Of a stretch of DNA of 48,358 nt, positions 28,028 to 37,628 are shown piece by piece. A model generated the notes under the pieces. That model saw only the letters and a program-made list of their open reading frames with translations. It was not told the DNA's origin and ran no database searches. The stretch is from a virus. Position numbers and translations under genes: made by a program. The DNA is taken from positions 1-48,358 of IMG/VR virus record IMGVR_UViG_3300037246_001246, one strand, 5' to 3'. The stretch's first letter is position 1, and each line of letters starts with the position of its first letter.

Positions 28028-29113
28028 TTACTTGACTACAGTTGTAGCCGTGTGTGGATGTGTCTTCAGTGCCAAGTTCGGAATGGCTGCTTTGAGTGCA
28101 GCCACCTCTGCCTCGAGCTGGGCGTGGTCGTCGCCGCCACCGCTACCACGGAGAGCAGCGAACTCGCCTTCCAAGAGGAAGCCGATACGTCCGGTGAGGT
28201 GCTTCCCGTTGTTGACGACGTTAGTGCCGACCCTCAGACAGAACGCCTTGACGGCAGCCGACGTGATCGGCCCGTACTTGGCATCGGGAGTGAGGGAATA
28301 GCCGAGAGCTTGAAGCTTCAGCTGGAAGTTGATGACATCGGAACCTTTGCCCGATTTCTCACCGATCCCATCACCTTCGTACATCGAATACAGACTCATG
28401 GGGTCCTCCGGTTCGGGTGGGTCTATGGGTGGGTCGCCAGCAACGATCTCGAGGATGCGAGCCCGCAGGGCGTTGATCGTGTAGCCCTTCAGTTTCTGAG
28501 CTTGGTTGAGGTCCTGTTTCCGGCGAGTTGAGGAGCGGTGGTCGAGGATACGGGCAATCGACCACCCGAACACGTCCATCGCTGCGGCGTTGATCTGAGC
28601 CGACAATTCCCACACACCGGCGTCCATCAGGGCCCCGGTGCCTTCATGCACATGCTCCATCCCAGGGCCGTGCTTGTTGGCGTATCCATCGTCGCTACCC
28701 GGCGGGCGGTTCGGAGGGACAATATCACGCCACACATAGTGCTCATAGACAGTCCGATCACAAGCACCATTCGTGTAGTTCCCAGCCCAGCGGACAGCGA
28801 AATAGGCAGCGGGGTCACCCACCCCGGACTGATAGAGCCGGGCCGATGATGGGGAGCGTTGGATGCCGATCCAGATGTTCGCCTTCGACTGGCCCTTCGA
28901 GTTCTTGACGTTCGGCATGTAGCCGGACGCCTCGGGGGTGGCCGTGTGGTGATTCATGAAGCAATTCGGCGGGTTGGACCGGCTGCCGCGGCCCGACCAC
29001 TCGCCCTCACGCCGGAACCAGTAGCCCTCCTGCCAAGTGGTGAACCCCTTGAGCGCATGAACATTGAGCCCCCTCCGCTTGCACTCGTGATAGAGGTCGA
29101 GTAGGTCAGCCAT
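28028..29113 (-). CDS. Endolysin: amidase-type domain plus peptidoglycan-binding domain
   Basis: A 361-residue protein. The N-terminal part (about 1-200) has an amidase_2/PGRP-like layout with NHHTAT (about 54-59) as the first zinc His motif, TNGACDRTVYEHYVW and a late ILDHRSSTRRKQDLN (about 190-204). A proline linker (PPIDPPEPEDP) leads to a peptidoglycan-binding domain (about 240-310: SDVINFQLKLQALGYSLTPDAKYGPITSAAVKAF). A helical tail closes it. It would cleave host cell wall at the N-acetylmuramoyl-L-alanine bond. No signal peptide is seen, so it needs a holin. Confidence 0.88.
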   Translation of the reverse strand: MADLLDLYHECKRRGLNVHALKGFTTWQEGYWFRREGEWSGRGSRSNPPNCFMNHHTATPEASGYMPNVKNSKGQSKANIWIGIQRSPSSARLYQSGVGDPAAYFAVRWAGNYTNGACDRTVYEHYVWRDIVPPNRPPGSDDGYANKHGPGMEHVHEGTGALMDAGVWELSAQINAAAMDVFGWSIARILDHRSSTRRKQDLNQAQKLKGYTINALRARILEIVAGDPPIDPPEPEDPMSLYSMYEGDGIGEKSGKGSDVINFQLKLQALGYSLTPDAKYGPITSAAVKAFCLRVGTNVVNNGKHLTGRIGFLLEGEFAALRGSGGGDDHAQLEAEVAALKAAIPNLALKTHPHTATTVVK

Positions 29114-29229
29114 CAGACATCATCCTCGATCTCGGGCTCTGGTGCGTCGTCCTTGGCCATCTCGTCGTCCACGGTGTCCGGCTCACCGCCCTCATCTTCC
29201 AGATCGAAAGGCTCTTCACGGTCTGTCAT
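29113..29229 (-). CDS. 38-residue very acidic protein
   Basis: Starts at the ATG overlapping the preceding stop (TAATG) behind a strong GGGAGGAGGAG site and ends in a TGATG overlap with the endolysin start. The product MTDREEPFDLEDEGGEPDTV... has almost half acidic residues. The exact coupling at both ends supports it. It could couple endolysin translation. Confidence 0.55.
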   Translation of the reverse strand: MTDREEPFDLEDEGGEPDTVDDEMAKDDAPEPEIEDDV

Positions 29230-29453
29230 TACTCCTCCTCCCTTTCGCCCTTTTCAAATGTCAACTTGAGACCTCTCTTGAGTGGTGTAATCTCCATAGT
29301 GTAGTCAGACGAGGCATTTAGATCGGCCTGCGAAACTCGGAACACACCTTTCGCGTCCATGTGCTTTCTTCCCACAGCCCGTAGGATACCCATCAGGTAC
29401 TCGACGTTCTGTTCGAGCTGTGTGATCTGTCTTGAGTCTACTTGCACTTGCAT
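29229..29453 (-). CDS. Small hypothetical protein between fibre and lysis genes
   Basis: A 74-residue protein with an N-terminal coiled helix (ITQLEQNVEYLMGILRAVGRK) and a beta-rich end (YTMEITPLKRGLKLTFEKG). It starts behind GAAAGGGCGAC. It may be a small tail or chaperone protein, given its place just after the fibre gene. No family is recognised. Confidence 0.6.
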   Translation of the reverse strand: MQVQVDSRQITQLEQNVEYLMGILRAVGRKHMDAKGVFRVSQADLNASSDYTMEITPLKRGLKLTFEKGEREEE

Positions 29454-29476
29454 GTGTCGCCCTTTCTATGCAGCTT

Positions 29477-30916
29477 TCAGCTCGTCAACTTCTTGACGGA
29501 GCTGCTTGACTTCTTCAAGAGATCGAGTTCGGCCTCAAGACGATTGACCTTCGCAGCGAGTACCGCGAGCACTGCCCTGTCTTCGTAGTTCATCAACCTG
29601 CCGTCATCGTCCCACAGACCGACCATCGGCATCTCTTTGACGACCTCCTCAGCAACGAAACCGACGTGCCAACTGTCGTCTCCCTTCGACTGCCACTGCC
29701 GCGGGTACAACCTCACATCCTCCAGCTTCGCGTCCGAAACGTGCCTCTTGAATCTCAACGCTGAAGTAACTTGCCGTAACCTTCCGTCTGATGCCACCTG
29801 CACGTTCGCGGTGGTGCCTCCTGTTGAGTTCCAAATGTTTGGAACCAAGAACCCAGTAGTACCCATCGTCATCTCGGTATTGCCACCGATTACCATCTTG
29901 AACTGGTTCAAGGAATCCGACATCTCCAAGTAATCGTTCCCACCAATTACATCGAAGACAATGCGTGTTCCTATTATGTGGATGTCACCACTTGAAGCAA
30001 AGCGATGGGTCTCGACACTATCCTGCACAATACGTGCAAAGTTGCTTGCATCGGAAATCTGGAAGTACTCAGACGTATTATTGAAGTAGAAGATATCGCC
30101 AGAAATTATCAGGTTACCAGCAGTGTCGATGCCCAGTGAATCACCAGTCGAGTTATTGAAGTAGACGAAGGCACCGGAGATCATAATTCGTCCATCGTTA
30201 CGTACTTTGAATCGATTGGTGGCTCCCAAGTTGACTTCGAAGAGATCAGCAGAGGATGGGTTGTTAGTGATGGTGAAAACATACGGTGCTGTGTTGGCTG
30301 TCCCACCAGCAGTCTTGGCACTGAAACCTATCGTGTTGTTTGAACTGACAAGTATCTGTGCACCCACACCCAAAGCCAACATTGAAATTAGTCCTGAGAA
30401 ACCAGGAGCGTTGTTCGTACCAACAGTAATTCTACTCACACTTCCACTGTTGGGAAGTCCGCTTTCAATTTGGACTGAGTCGTCAGCACTACCAAGATTA
30501 ATATTGGGATAAGCGGACAAACTTGGAGCAGTCAAGTCACCAGGCTGGAATTCGATCAGGCCGGATGGGTAGATGGTCAGACCGGAATCGTCGGAGCCAC
30601 TTCGAGTGATAATCTTGCCGCCGGACACTATCTCCAAGTCACCACTGATCTCACCACCGGTGGCATAGATGGTTCCACGTACGGTTACAGTGTTGAATTC
30701 GGCATTACCTGCACCATCGATCTTCCACCCTGATACACCTGTGACGAAGTTGCTTGACTCGACACCTTCACTAGAGATCATGACGTCAGCAATCTTGGCC
30801 CAGGAGACCTCGATGCCAATACGCCTTACGATCTGTGTTGTCTGCTCCCAGGTGTCTAGTTCGAGACCGCGGATACGCTCTGCCAAACTATTAGGAGCTC
30901 TTCTGCGACGTGCCAT
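29477..30916 (-). CDS. Tail fibre/tailspike-like protein with S74 chaperone
   Basis: A 479-residue protein. The N-terminus (1-45) is helical and probably joins the tail tip. The middle is a repetitive beta-rich shaft (GNAEFNTVTVRGTIYATGGEISGD..., GDIFYFNN, GAFVYFNNSTGD). The C-terminus (about 385-470) has the intramolecular chaperone of endosialidase type, peptidase S74: SALRFKRHVSDA, HVGFVAEEV and MNYEDRAVLAVLAAKVNRLEAEL. This domain trimerises the fibre and then cuts itself off. It is likely a receptor-binding fibre. Confidence 0.9.
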   Translation of the reverse strand: MARRRRAPNSLAERIRGLELDTWEQTTQIVRRIGIEVSWAKIADVMISSEGVESSNFVTGVSGWKIDGAGNAEFNTVTVRGTIYATGGEISGDLEIVSGGKIITRSGSDDSGLTIYPSGLIEFQPGDLTAPSLSAYPNINLGSADDSVQIESGLPNSGSVSRITVGTNNAPGFSGLISMLALGVGAQILVSSNNTIGFSAKTAGGTANTAPYVFTITNNPSSADLFEVNLGATNRFKVRNDGRIMISGAFVYFNNSTGDSLGIDTAGNLIISGDIFYFNNTSEYFQISDASNFARIVQDSVETHRFASSGDIHIIGTRIVFDVIGGNDYLEMSDSLNQFKMVIGGNTEMTMGTTGFLVPNIWNSTGGTTANVQVASDGRLRQVTSALRFKRHVSDAKLEDVRLYPRQWQSKGDDSWHVGFVAEEVVKEMPMVGLWDDDGRLMNYEDRAVLAVLAAKVNRLEAELDLLKKSSSSVKKLTS

Positions 30917-31986
30917 TAGAGTAGCTCTACTGTCATAGTCTCTTCGCCGGCCTTACGAACGTTGACCACACGACTGTAGACATCTCTGTCAACTCTGAAC
31001 AGTCCAAGTCCATAGTCGTAGACCCAATGGATGGTATCACCGACATCGAAGTCCATCACACCGGCTCCAGCTACTGGCATTGCCGTTCCTGTGGAAGGAA
31101 TGAAGTGTACATGGTCGAGTGTGTCTAGCATTGACTGGGCAGTGTCATCTACTGTCTGCTGTGTATCAGCTTCGTCTACAGTAGCAGCGGCACCAACACG
31201 TCCAAACTTTTCAATGGCTGTCTGATTTGTCTTCAAACCGATTTTAGGATCGCCTTCTTCGACAGAGGAGCCGACTGCATAGATATTGTTAGCGTAGTCA
31301 CCTTGTGCAACAGAGAAGTGTGTACTTGGACTCAGTACAGCTCTAGAGTCAAGAATGACATCATTACTCTTGTCACTGCCGCGTCTATCGGTAAAGATCA
31401 TAGCTCGAGTGTTCGGATCTACATACCATTCGAACCCGCTGACATTGTCTGAGAGCTGTTCGAGCTTTCGGAACACATTAGGAGATTCGTACTTGCTGTA
31501 CTCAATCGATCGTGTGCTTCCTGATGTACCGATACTTGATGTCTCAATACCAAAGTGACCAAAGGTCTTATTTTGCCACTGATCTATGATGCCTTTCCCA
31601 ATGGTGTACTGATCGATATCTTCGTATGACAAACTTGGAGAAATGAACATGTAGCGGAGGTAGTATGCTAATGCCCTGGCAATAACAACGATAGTTGGGC
31701 CCTGAGTCTGTACTCCAATGACGGGTCCAGCTTGTACTAGAACATCATCGCGGTATAGCCATATCTCGCAGGCGGTCTCTGCGATGTCGATGAGTACGTT
31801 CTTGATGTCCTGAGACTGTTGATCTGGTACAGCAGCGAAGGTTATGAAGCCGCCGTCACCACCCAACTCTGTGGACCAGGATAGCTTCTCATGGATGATG
31901 ATCTCATCGATCTTGTCCAGAGTTGGTGCTTTCAAAGGAGCAGGAGATCGCTTGACTAGTACTGGAGAATATCTTGGAGCAACCAT
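30916..31986 (-). CDS. Gp37-like minor tail protein (ReqiPepy6 type)
   Basis: About 356 residues if it starts at the TAATG overlap; an in-frame ATG nine bases upstream (31995) gives 359. The sequence matches the actinophage Gp37-like tail family: LDEIIIHEKLSWSTELGG-type N-terminus, ETACEIWLYRDDVLVQAGPVIGVQ, ARALAYYLRYMFI and SGFEWYVDPNTRAMIFTDRRG. Such proteins form part of the tail tip next to Dit. It overlaps the fibre gene start by one base. Confidence 0.82.
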   Translation of the reverse strand: MVAPRYSPVLVKRSPAPLKAPTLDKIDEIIIHEKLSWSTELGGDGGFITFAAVPDQQSQDIKNVLIDIAETACEIWLYRDDVLVQAGPVIGVQTQGPTIVVIARALAYYLRYMFISPSLSYEDIDQYTIGKGIIDQWQNKTFGHFGIETSSIGTSGSTRSIEYSKYESPNVFRKLEQLSDNVSGFEWYVDPNTRAMIFTDRRGSDKSNDVILDSRAVLSPSTHFSVAQGDYANNIYAVGSSVEEGDPKIGLKTNQTAIEKFGRVGAAATVDEADTQQTVDDTAQSMLDTLDHVHFIPSTGTAMPVAGAGVMDFDVGDTIHWVYDYGLGLFRVDRDVYSRVVNVRKAGEETMTVELL

Positions 31987-32801
31987 TACATCCACGTGTC
32001 CCGACTCTCGATCACAACCTCGGCGTCGGCCGATACGGTAAGCTGCAAGCTGTTAGATCCTGGACTGAGATAGAAGGGGTTCCTCGGGATCTGCCACTCG
32101 GGATAGTAGTTCGCCGCGCCTTTGTAGACAATGAGTAGGTCACCTCTACCTCGAACCCATCTGCCCATGTCTGCAACGATGCCTGTTTCATTCGGAGGGA
32201 ATCCGGCAAGAGAGAAAATCGAACCATTCGTCTGATTCGTGATGAACATACCACCGAGAGTATCAACCTTGCACGTGATGATCGGATATGCAAGTGCACC
32301 ACCACCATTGGTAACAGAGAACGCTGCGAGCTGTGTACCAGAGTCGTCCAAGGTAGTGGAGTAGATCCTCGGGTCGTAAGTCTTAAGTTCGAACTTAATC
32401 GGTGTGAATCCGTACTCTGTGTCTACGCGCCTAGGTCTTGTTCTTCTCACAGGACGACAGAAGAGGAAGGACTCAGGCTCACCAGGGAACTTGAAGGTAA
32501 GCTGGTCATCTGTCTCGCTTGGCCACATATGTTGGTCAGGAGACAAAGCATTGAGTAGTGTCTGAACATCAGCTGCATACGACGAGATACTTGATGTACC
32601 CTTAACCACCTCGAGCTGAACCCTGATCAGTCTGTAGCTTGCAGAGTGGATGCCAGGGATGACACCGTGGGTCCGAGGGTTGTCGCGATCAGTATCACGA
32701 ACTGTTATGTCATGGATACCTTCGATCTTGATCAGATCGTAGTCTGTATCCGGTCCCATGGTTACACCACGGTACTCAATCTGGTAGTTATCTAGTGCCA
32801 T
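31986..32801 (-). CDS. Distal tail (Dit)-like protein
   Basis: A 271-residue protein between the tape measure and the Gp37-like gene, the usual place of Dit. The N-terminal strand pattern (NYQIEYRGVTMGPDTDYDLIKIEGIHD), IRVQLEVVKG and a central GFTPIKFELKTYDPRIYS are typical of Dit-like N-terminal domains. The second half carries a beta-rich galectin-like domain (GSNSLQLTVSADAEVVIESRD). It would form the hub at the tail end. Confidence 0.82.
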   Translation of the reverse strand: MALDNYQIEYRGVTMGPDTDYDLIKIEGIHDITVRDTDRDNPRTHGVIPGIHSASYRLIRVQLEVVKGTSSISSYAADVQTLLNALSPDQHMWPSETDDQLTFKFPGEPESFLFCRPVRRTRPRRVDTEYGFTPIKFELKTYDPRIYSTTLDDSGTQLAAFSVTNGGGALAYPIITCKVDTLGGMFITNQTNGSIFSLAGFPPNETGIVADMGRWVRGRGDLLIVYKGAANYYPEWQIPRNPFYLSPGSNSLQLTVSADAEVVIESRDTWM

Positions 32802-32802
32802 G

Positions 32803-35800
32803 TTATACCAGTCTTATCTCCCAAGCGATCTGTTCCATAATCTCCTGTAGGTTGGGACCTTCTGTGACGATGTCCCCAAAGTTGAATGTTTGACCATAGT
32901 CGTTGGTTACAGGTGCGGGTGTATCAGGACTCAGAGCAGCAGCGTAACTGCCAGCGACATTCTCAGACTGTACCCTTAGTGTAGCCTCGACATCTCCCCA
33001 ACGACTCTTGAGACCTTGATGGAGACCCTCTACGATGTCGGAACCGATATCGAAGAAGACCTTTGAGGGCGACCCTAGGCGTAGAATCGATCGTGCAACA
33101 CTTACAGCCTCACCGAGCTTCCTGCGGAGCCAACTTAGCATGCCACCGATCTTGGATTTCATTCCACCCCAGAGTCCTCCGATGAGTTGGCGTCCAGCGT
33201 TCCAGAGCTTCCTACCCAGATCACCAACGGCAGCCTTAGCCTTGGTACCAAGACTCCTGAGCCATCCGTAGACTGCACCGTACCACTTGCGTGTGATACC
33301 GTTGAGGAGGCCTGTTAGGATCAGTCTACCTTTAGTGAGGAGCCAGGTTCCAGGAGAGCTAAGGGAGTTCGGAATCTTGTTCTTGAGGCTTATGAACCAT
33401 CCCCAAAGAGTACCGAGCCAGACCGCCTGAGCACCGTTCCACAGACCTCGTATGATATCGCTTCCCTTACCATAAAGCAATGTAATCGGGCTGGTAAAGA
33501 AGCCTAGGATCTTACCATACAGACTTCTGAACCATGACGACACTGGATTGTTCCAGATGGCCTTCAGTCCTGTCCAGAGACCGGATATGATAGAACGCCC
33601 TGATGCAGTGAGCCATGTAGGTGAGCCAGTGAAGAAGCTTAGGATCTTGCCAGGGATAGCTGTAAAGAACCCAAATCCTGCATTCCAGACGTTTGTCATT
33701 CCTTGCCAGAGGCCACTTATGATCTGAGCGCCAACGTCAACGAGCCAGCCACCGGCACCACTGAACCTACTTGTCATGTCGCCTTTTCTATTTGAGATCC
33801 AACCGCCGATCAAGGACTGCCATGCATCAGCAAGACCTTCGACCCAACCCGTCACCAGGTTCCACGTCCAGCCGATGACTGCAAAGGAACCGCCCCAAAC
33901 ATCCATCATTCTATCAGCGAACCAACCAGGCAAACTTTGTATCCAAGGCCAGAGAACCTCCCAGGACGCATTCTGTAGACTCCTGACAACACTCCACATC
34001 CATTCATGGATACCAGCGGATATGTCGCCTAGATCGCCGAAGATATCAGCTACATCGATCTGGAATCCACCCTCTTCACCGGTGAACAAACTCTTAAAAC
34101 CCTTCCAAGCTTCTCGCATGCCCTCGATCAGATCAGAGACTAAGGCTTTGCCTGCTTGAAACAGTATAGGTCCACCCTCTGTGAGCCCCGATGCCATGTT
34201 CGCAGGAAGATCCTGCAGCCAGGGATAGATAGTGTTATCCCAGGCCTCCTGCATCCCGTCCTTGAACTTATTCCATATCTTGACAGCCTCATCCTTAACC
34301 TTGCCTGGTAGTCCCTTGAGGAAGGGAAGGGTATCTTTTTCCCACCAGTCAGTTATGACCTTGAATATCTTGTCCCAGGCCTTCTTAGCTTCACCTTGGA
34401 TATTCTCGTATGTAAGAGCGTCTGTGATACTTTCCCACGCGTTGGAGAGAAGCTTCAACAGATCGTCCTTGAGTCCTCCAAAGTAGTCCTCAACTATATG
34501 CCAGGAGTCTTTGAGGCCCTCTACCATACCTTCCCACAGATCGACACCGATGTCGCCAAGGATGCTACCAAGGTCGCCGATGCCCTCAACAATACTGGCT
34601 CCTACGTCTGTGAGCCAGACATAGAGAAGATTGTCCCAAACCCAAAGGATACCATCGTAGAGACCTGTCAGGATAGCCTTGCCTACTCCGAGTAACCATT
34701 CGATAGCGCCCTCAAAGAACTCAAGTATTCCGCCCTTGCGACCGTCGAGCCAGGCACCTATGGAATTGTCCCAGATCCACTTCATTCCGATCCACATACC
34801 TTCGAGGATCCACTTACCTACCTGATAGAGTAGACCGAGTACAAACCCGATGGCCGTGATGATCATTGCAGGCAAACGAATAAGGAAGGGAAGGATGTAG
34901 TTGTTCCAAGCCCACCAGAACCCTGTAGCAATCCAACCCAAGGCTGTTCCTGCCCATTCAAGTAGCAGTCCGCCTAGAGAGAAGAGGGCATCAACGATCT
35001 TGCCAGGAAGCTCTTGGAAGAACGTGAGCCAGTCAGTCGTTGTAAAGAAGTCCCAAATCTTGTCCCAGATGCCTCTGAAGAATTCGGCAATGGGATCCCA
35101 GATCTTCTTGGCAAGCTTTTTGATCTCGCCCCACGACCAAGAGAGGAACTTCTGAATCTGTTCCCAAGCCCACTTGGCTACCCAGATGATTCCTGCCCAG
35201 AGTAGCTTCCAAAGTAGCTTGAGACCTTCCCAAGCAATCTTTGCCAGTGACTTGATGATCTCCCAGGCAGCTTTGAAGATGTCCTTAACAGTCTCCCAAA
35301 CAGTCTCCCAGTCACCTTCGAACAGTGCAGTGAAGAAATCGAGGATCCCAATGATAACGTCCCAGATGTCGAGGAAGATATCCTTAATCTCTGTCCAAAT
35401 CTTATCCCAGGTCCCCTTGATGTCTGCACCCCATGTATCCCAGAATGCAAGCATACCGCCCCAGATACCTTCCCAGACGGTCTGCATACGCTCCCAGATA
35501 GCTGTGCCCAGTCGCTGAATAGCTTCCCAGGCCTCGAGTGCTTTGTTTTTGTATTCCTCGATGAACTTTGCATTGTCATCAAAAAAGCGCTGTACCGCGG
35601 TGAGAACATCTTCCCAAACACGAGCCAGCAGTGGGCCGATACGCTTCCAGTTCTTCCAGAGTAGAACAACCAGTCCGACAATGATAGCAATCGCTAAGCC
35701 AATCCACCCAAGGGAGATCAGAAGCTTGCCTAGTCCTGCTATAGCACTTCCACTTCCGAAGGCTTTCAGCAGTGCAGTAAACAGTAACCCTACACCGATG

Positions 35801-36999
35801 AATACCATGAGAGCTCCAGCAGCAATCAAGATAGCCGAACCGAGTGCCATCCACCTAGCTATGTTGTCCTTCATCTTTGGATCAAGCTTGTCCCACCAGT
35901 TCCAAAGTTTTTCTAGAGCAGGGAACACCCTTGACTCCAGGGTTTCAAGGAACCGCTCACCCATCTCACGCCGGAATATCTCCCAGCGGTTCTTCATCAG
36001 ATCAACCTTAGTGGCTGCCTGTGATGACAATAGTTCGAAAGCTTTAGCAACCTCTCCGCCTGAATCCTCCATGGTCTCGATCAAGAAATTCAACTCTTCG
36101 AAGTTAGGAATAGCAAGGTCGAAGAATCGGCGTGCCTGAATTCGACCTGTACCGAAGATTTCTTTGAACTTGATCTTCTGCTCGGCATCGGATAGCCCTT
36201 CAAAAGTCGGAAGCATATCTCTAATGATGTCATGCATCTGACGGAACTGTCCATTGCCATCCTCGATGGCAACACCAATACTTTTTAGCCCCTTGATGGC
36301 TTTTGGAGCGAACATCAACTCTACAGCACGTGCAGCAGATGTGGAGGCCATGGCAGCATCTAGACCGTTCTTCGTAAGGAAGGCCATGATGCCACCGAAG
36401 GTTTCAACCTCTTGGGAGGCTGCTGAGAACGCTGGAATAGACTTACCAACCTCACCGGCAAACTCTGTATAGGTACCAGCACCCTTACGGATCATCTCAA
36501 ATTGGATGTCAAGGATTCGATTGACATTCTCAAGTGTCGCTGGCTGATCAAGTGCGTTGATCCAAGCGATGACGGCACGACCGATATCCTCTGTGGGAGC
36601 CTGACCAGCAACGGCAGATTTGGCGATCGCGTTCAGGATCTCTTCAGCCTGACCAAGTGACGACAACTGGTCTTCCGTGAACGTTGAGAAGATGTCAAAT
36701 AGTGAACCTTGCAGTTCTTCGAAGGGCACTGCCATGTTAGCACCCACACGGTTGATGATCTCAGAGACATTCTCAACCGTTGCACCAAGATTGTCTGCCT
36801 GTGTGACTGCAAGAGCTGCCTGCCTCTGAAACTGCATAGCTTCATTGGTCATCTCACCAAGCTCTTTGACACTCTTGATTCCCGCCATCGTTATAGCGGC
36901 ACCTAAGATTGCAAAGGCACCGCCTACACGAGCGATAGTGGAAGAAGCCTGATCCCGAGCGATCAGAACAAGCTCAAGTTCCCTTACTGCGAGTCCCAC
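32803..36999 (-). CDS. Tail tape measure protein
   Basis: A 1398-residue protein, the largest in the window, placed directly after the frameshifted tail chaperones. The N-terminal part (about 40-330) has the TP901-type tape measure core (ATVENVSEIINRVGANMAVPFEELQ... FGGIMAFLTKNGLDAAMAS). Hydrophobic stretches lie at about 385-450 (ILIAAGALMVFIGVGLLF, WIGLAIAIIVGLVVLLW). Then come many Trp-rich repeats (for example IISGLWTGLKAIWNNPVSSWF). With the usual relation of length to tail, a long siphovirus tail is expected. Confidence 0.93.
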   Translation of the reverse strand: MGLAVRELELVLIARDQASSTIARVGGAFAILGAAITMAGIKSVKELGEMTNEAMQFQRQAALAVTQADNLGATVENVSEIINRVGANMAVPFEELQGSLFDIFSTFTEDQLSSLGQAEEILNAIAKSAVAGQAPTEDIGRAVIAWINALDQPATLENVNRILDIQFEMIRKGAGTYTEFAGEVGKSIPAFSAASQEVETFGGIMAFLTKNGLDAAMASTSAARAVELMFAPKAIKGLKSIGVAIEDGNGQFRQMHDIIRDMLPTFEGLSDAEQKIKFKEIFGTGRIQARRFFDLAIPNFEELNFLIETMEDSGGEVAKAFELLSSQAATKVDLMKNRWEIFRREMGERFLETLESRVFPALEKLWNWWDKLDPKMKDNIARWMALGSAILIAAGALMVFIGVGLLFTALLKAFGSGSAIAGLGKLLISLGWIGLAIAIIVGLVVLLWKNWKRIGPLLARVWEDVLTAVQRFFDDNAKFIEEYKNKALEAWEAIQRLGTAIWERMQTVWEGIWGGMLAFWDTWGADIKGTWDKIWTEIKDIFLDIWDVIIGILDFFTALFEGDWETVWETVKDIFKAAWEIIKSLAKIAWEGLKLLWKLLWAGIIWVAKWAWEQIQKFLSWSWGEIKKLAKKIWDPIAEFFRGIWDKIWDFFTTTDWLTFFQELPGKIVDALFSLGGLLLEWAGTALGWIATGFWWAWNNYILPFLIRLPAMIITAIGFVLGLLYQVGKWILEGMWIGMKWIWDNSIGAWLDGRKGGILEFFEGAIEWLLGVGKAILTGLYDGILWVWDNLLYVWLTDVGASIVEGIGDLGSILGDIGVDLWEGMVEGLKDSWHIVEDYFGGLKDDLLKLLSNAWESITDALTYENIQGEAKKAWDKIFKVITDWWEKDTLPFLKGLPGKVKDEAVKIWNKFKDGMQEAWDNTIYPWLQDLPANMASGLTEGGPILFQAGKALVSDLIEGMREAWKGFKSLFTGEEGGFQIDVADIFGDLGDISAGIHEWMWSVVRSLQNASWEVLWPWIQSLPGWFADRMMDVWGGSFAVIGWTWNLVTGWVEGLADAWQSLIGGWISNRKGDMTSRFSGAGGWLVDVGAQIISGLWQGMTNVWNAGFGFFTAIPGKILSFFTGSPTWLTASGRSIISGLWTGLKAIWNNPVSSWFRSLYGKILGFFTSPITLLYGKGSDIIRGLWNGAQAVWLGTLWGWFISLKNKIPNSLSSPGTWLLTKGRLILTGLLNGITRKWYGAVYGWLRSLGTKAKAAVGDLGRKLWNAGRQLIGGLWGGMKSKIGGMLSWLRRKLGEAVSVARSILRLGSPSKVFFDIGSDIVEGLHQGLKSRWGDVEATLRVQSENVAGSYAAALSPDTPAPVTNDYGQTFNFGDIVTEGPNLQEIMEQIAWEIRLV

Positions 37000-37617
37000 T
37001 CTTTGAGTCCTTTTCTTCTCTCTCGCGAACGGAGTCTAGCACTATCTGCATACCTATGACTAGGTAAGGATCCTGACGCATCATGCCTCCCTCATTAGGA
37101 AGACACCGGAAGCTCTTACAGAATGTCGTAATCTGTAAGAGTCTAGCAACCTCTTCATCAGGATCCTTACTCAGTACTATGCTTGCTCGGACGCGTCGGT
37201 GGAGGTCGGCGTAACGACTTTTCCCTCTACACTCTCAATGTCCTGATTCATACCATCGATCAATTTACTGATCTCCGCTCCTACTACAGGCTGCAGGCTC
37301 GCTACTGACTGTGGGAACTTGAAGTTCAGCTTCTGACCGTTGGCATCCTCAAGATTGTGATCGGTAACACAGGTTGCGAATTCGAACTCCGTAACCTTTC
37401 TTTGGATGATCTCAATGGTAGCCCTATCCATAGGGTTTCCACCTTGTCCATCGGGAGCCTCAACTGCCATCTTTGCTGCCATGTCACGTCGTTGTAGCAT
37501 CTGACCGTAATCCAGTGAGCGTAGCTCTACCCAGCCATCTTCCTCACCGTCTCCGCCTGGGAGTGTCTCTAGATCAAATCGCTGACGTGCTTCTGCATCA
37601 ATTGTCGCCCTTGGCAT
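36974..37617 (-). CDS. Tail assembly chaperone, -1 frameshift product (G-T type)
   Basis: A -1 slip on GGGAAAA (37219-37225) after residue 133 of the upstream frame joins an open frame that runs to TGA at 36974-36976. The product has 214 residues: 133 from the first frame, then SRYADLHRRVRASIVLSKDP... with 81 residues and a highly charged end (REREEKDSKSG). The slip site has the form X XXY YYZ in the correct phase (G GGA AAA), like lambda G/T. The end overlaps the tape measure start by 26 bases. Lambda-type G-T proteins bind the tape measure and recruit tail tube protein. Confidence 0.85.
37177..37617 (-). CDS. Tail assembly chaperone, unshifted product (G type)
   Basis: A 146-residue protein between the tail tube and tape measure genes. 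It starts behind GGAGAGAAA and reads PRATIDAEARQRFDLETLPGGDGEEDGWVELRSLDYGQMLQRRD, a pattern common in siphophage tail chaperones. It terminates at TAG 37177-37179 when no frameshift occurs. The longer frameshifted form is listed separately. Confidence 0.85.
   Translation of the reverse strand: MPRATIDAEARQRFDLETLPGGDGEEDGWVELRSLDYGQMLQRRDMAAKMAVEAPDGQGGNPMDRATIEIIQRKVTEFEFATCVTDHNLEDANGQKLNFKFPQSVASLQPVVGAEISKLIDGMNQDIESVEGKVVTPTSTDASEQA
37219..37225 (-). other. Programmed -1 ribosomal frameshift site GGGAAAA
   Basis: On the minus strand the heptamer reads G GGA AAA in the frame of the chaperone gene, so both tRNAs can re-pair after a one-base backward slip. It lies 12 codons before the zero-frame stop. 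The -1 frame stays open for 82 codons. Position, phase and context agree with siphophage tail chaperone frameshifts. Confidence 0.85.
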
Positions 37618-37628
37618 TTCTCTCTCCT

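Noticed and set aside
28007-28531. 174-codon plus-strand frame over the endolysin
   Set aside because: It lies antisense to the clear amidase and peptidoglycan-binding domains and has no ribosome binding site.
35543-36139. 198-codon plus-strand open frame
   Set aside because: Antisense to the tape measure gene, Ser-rich low-quality protein, no ribosome binding site.
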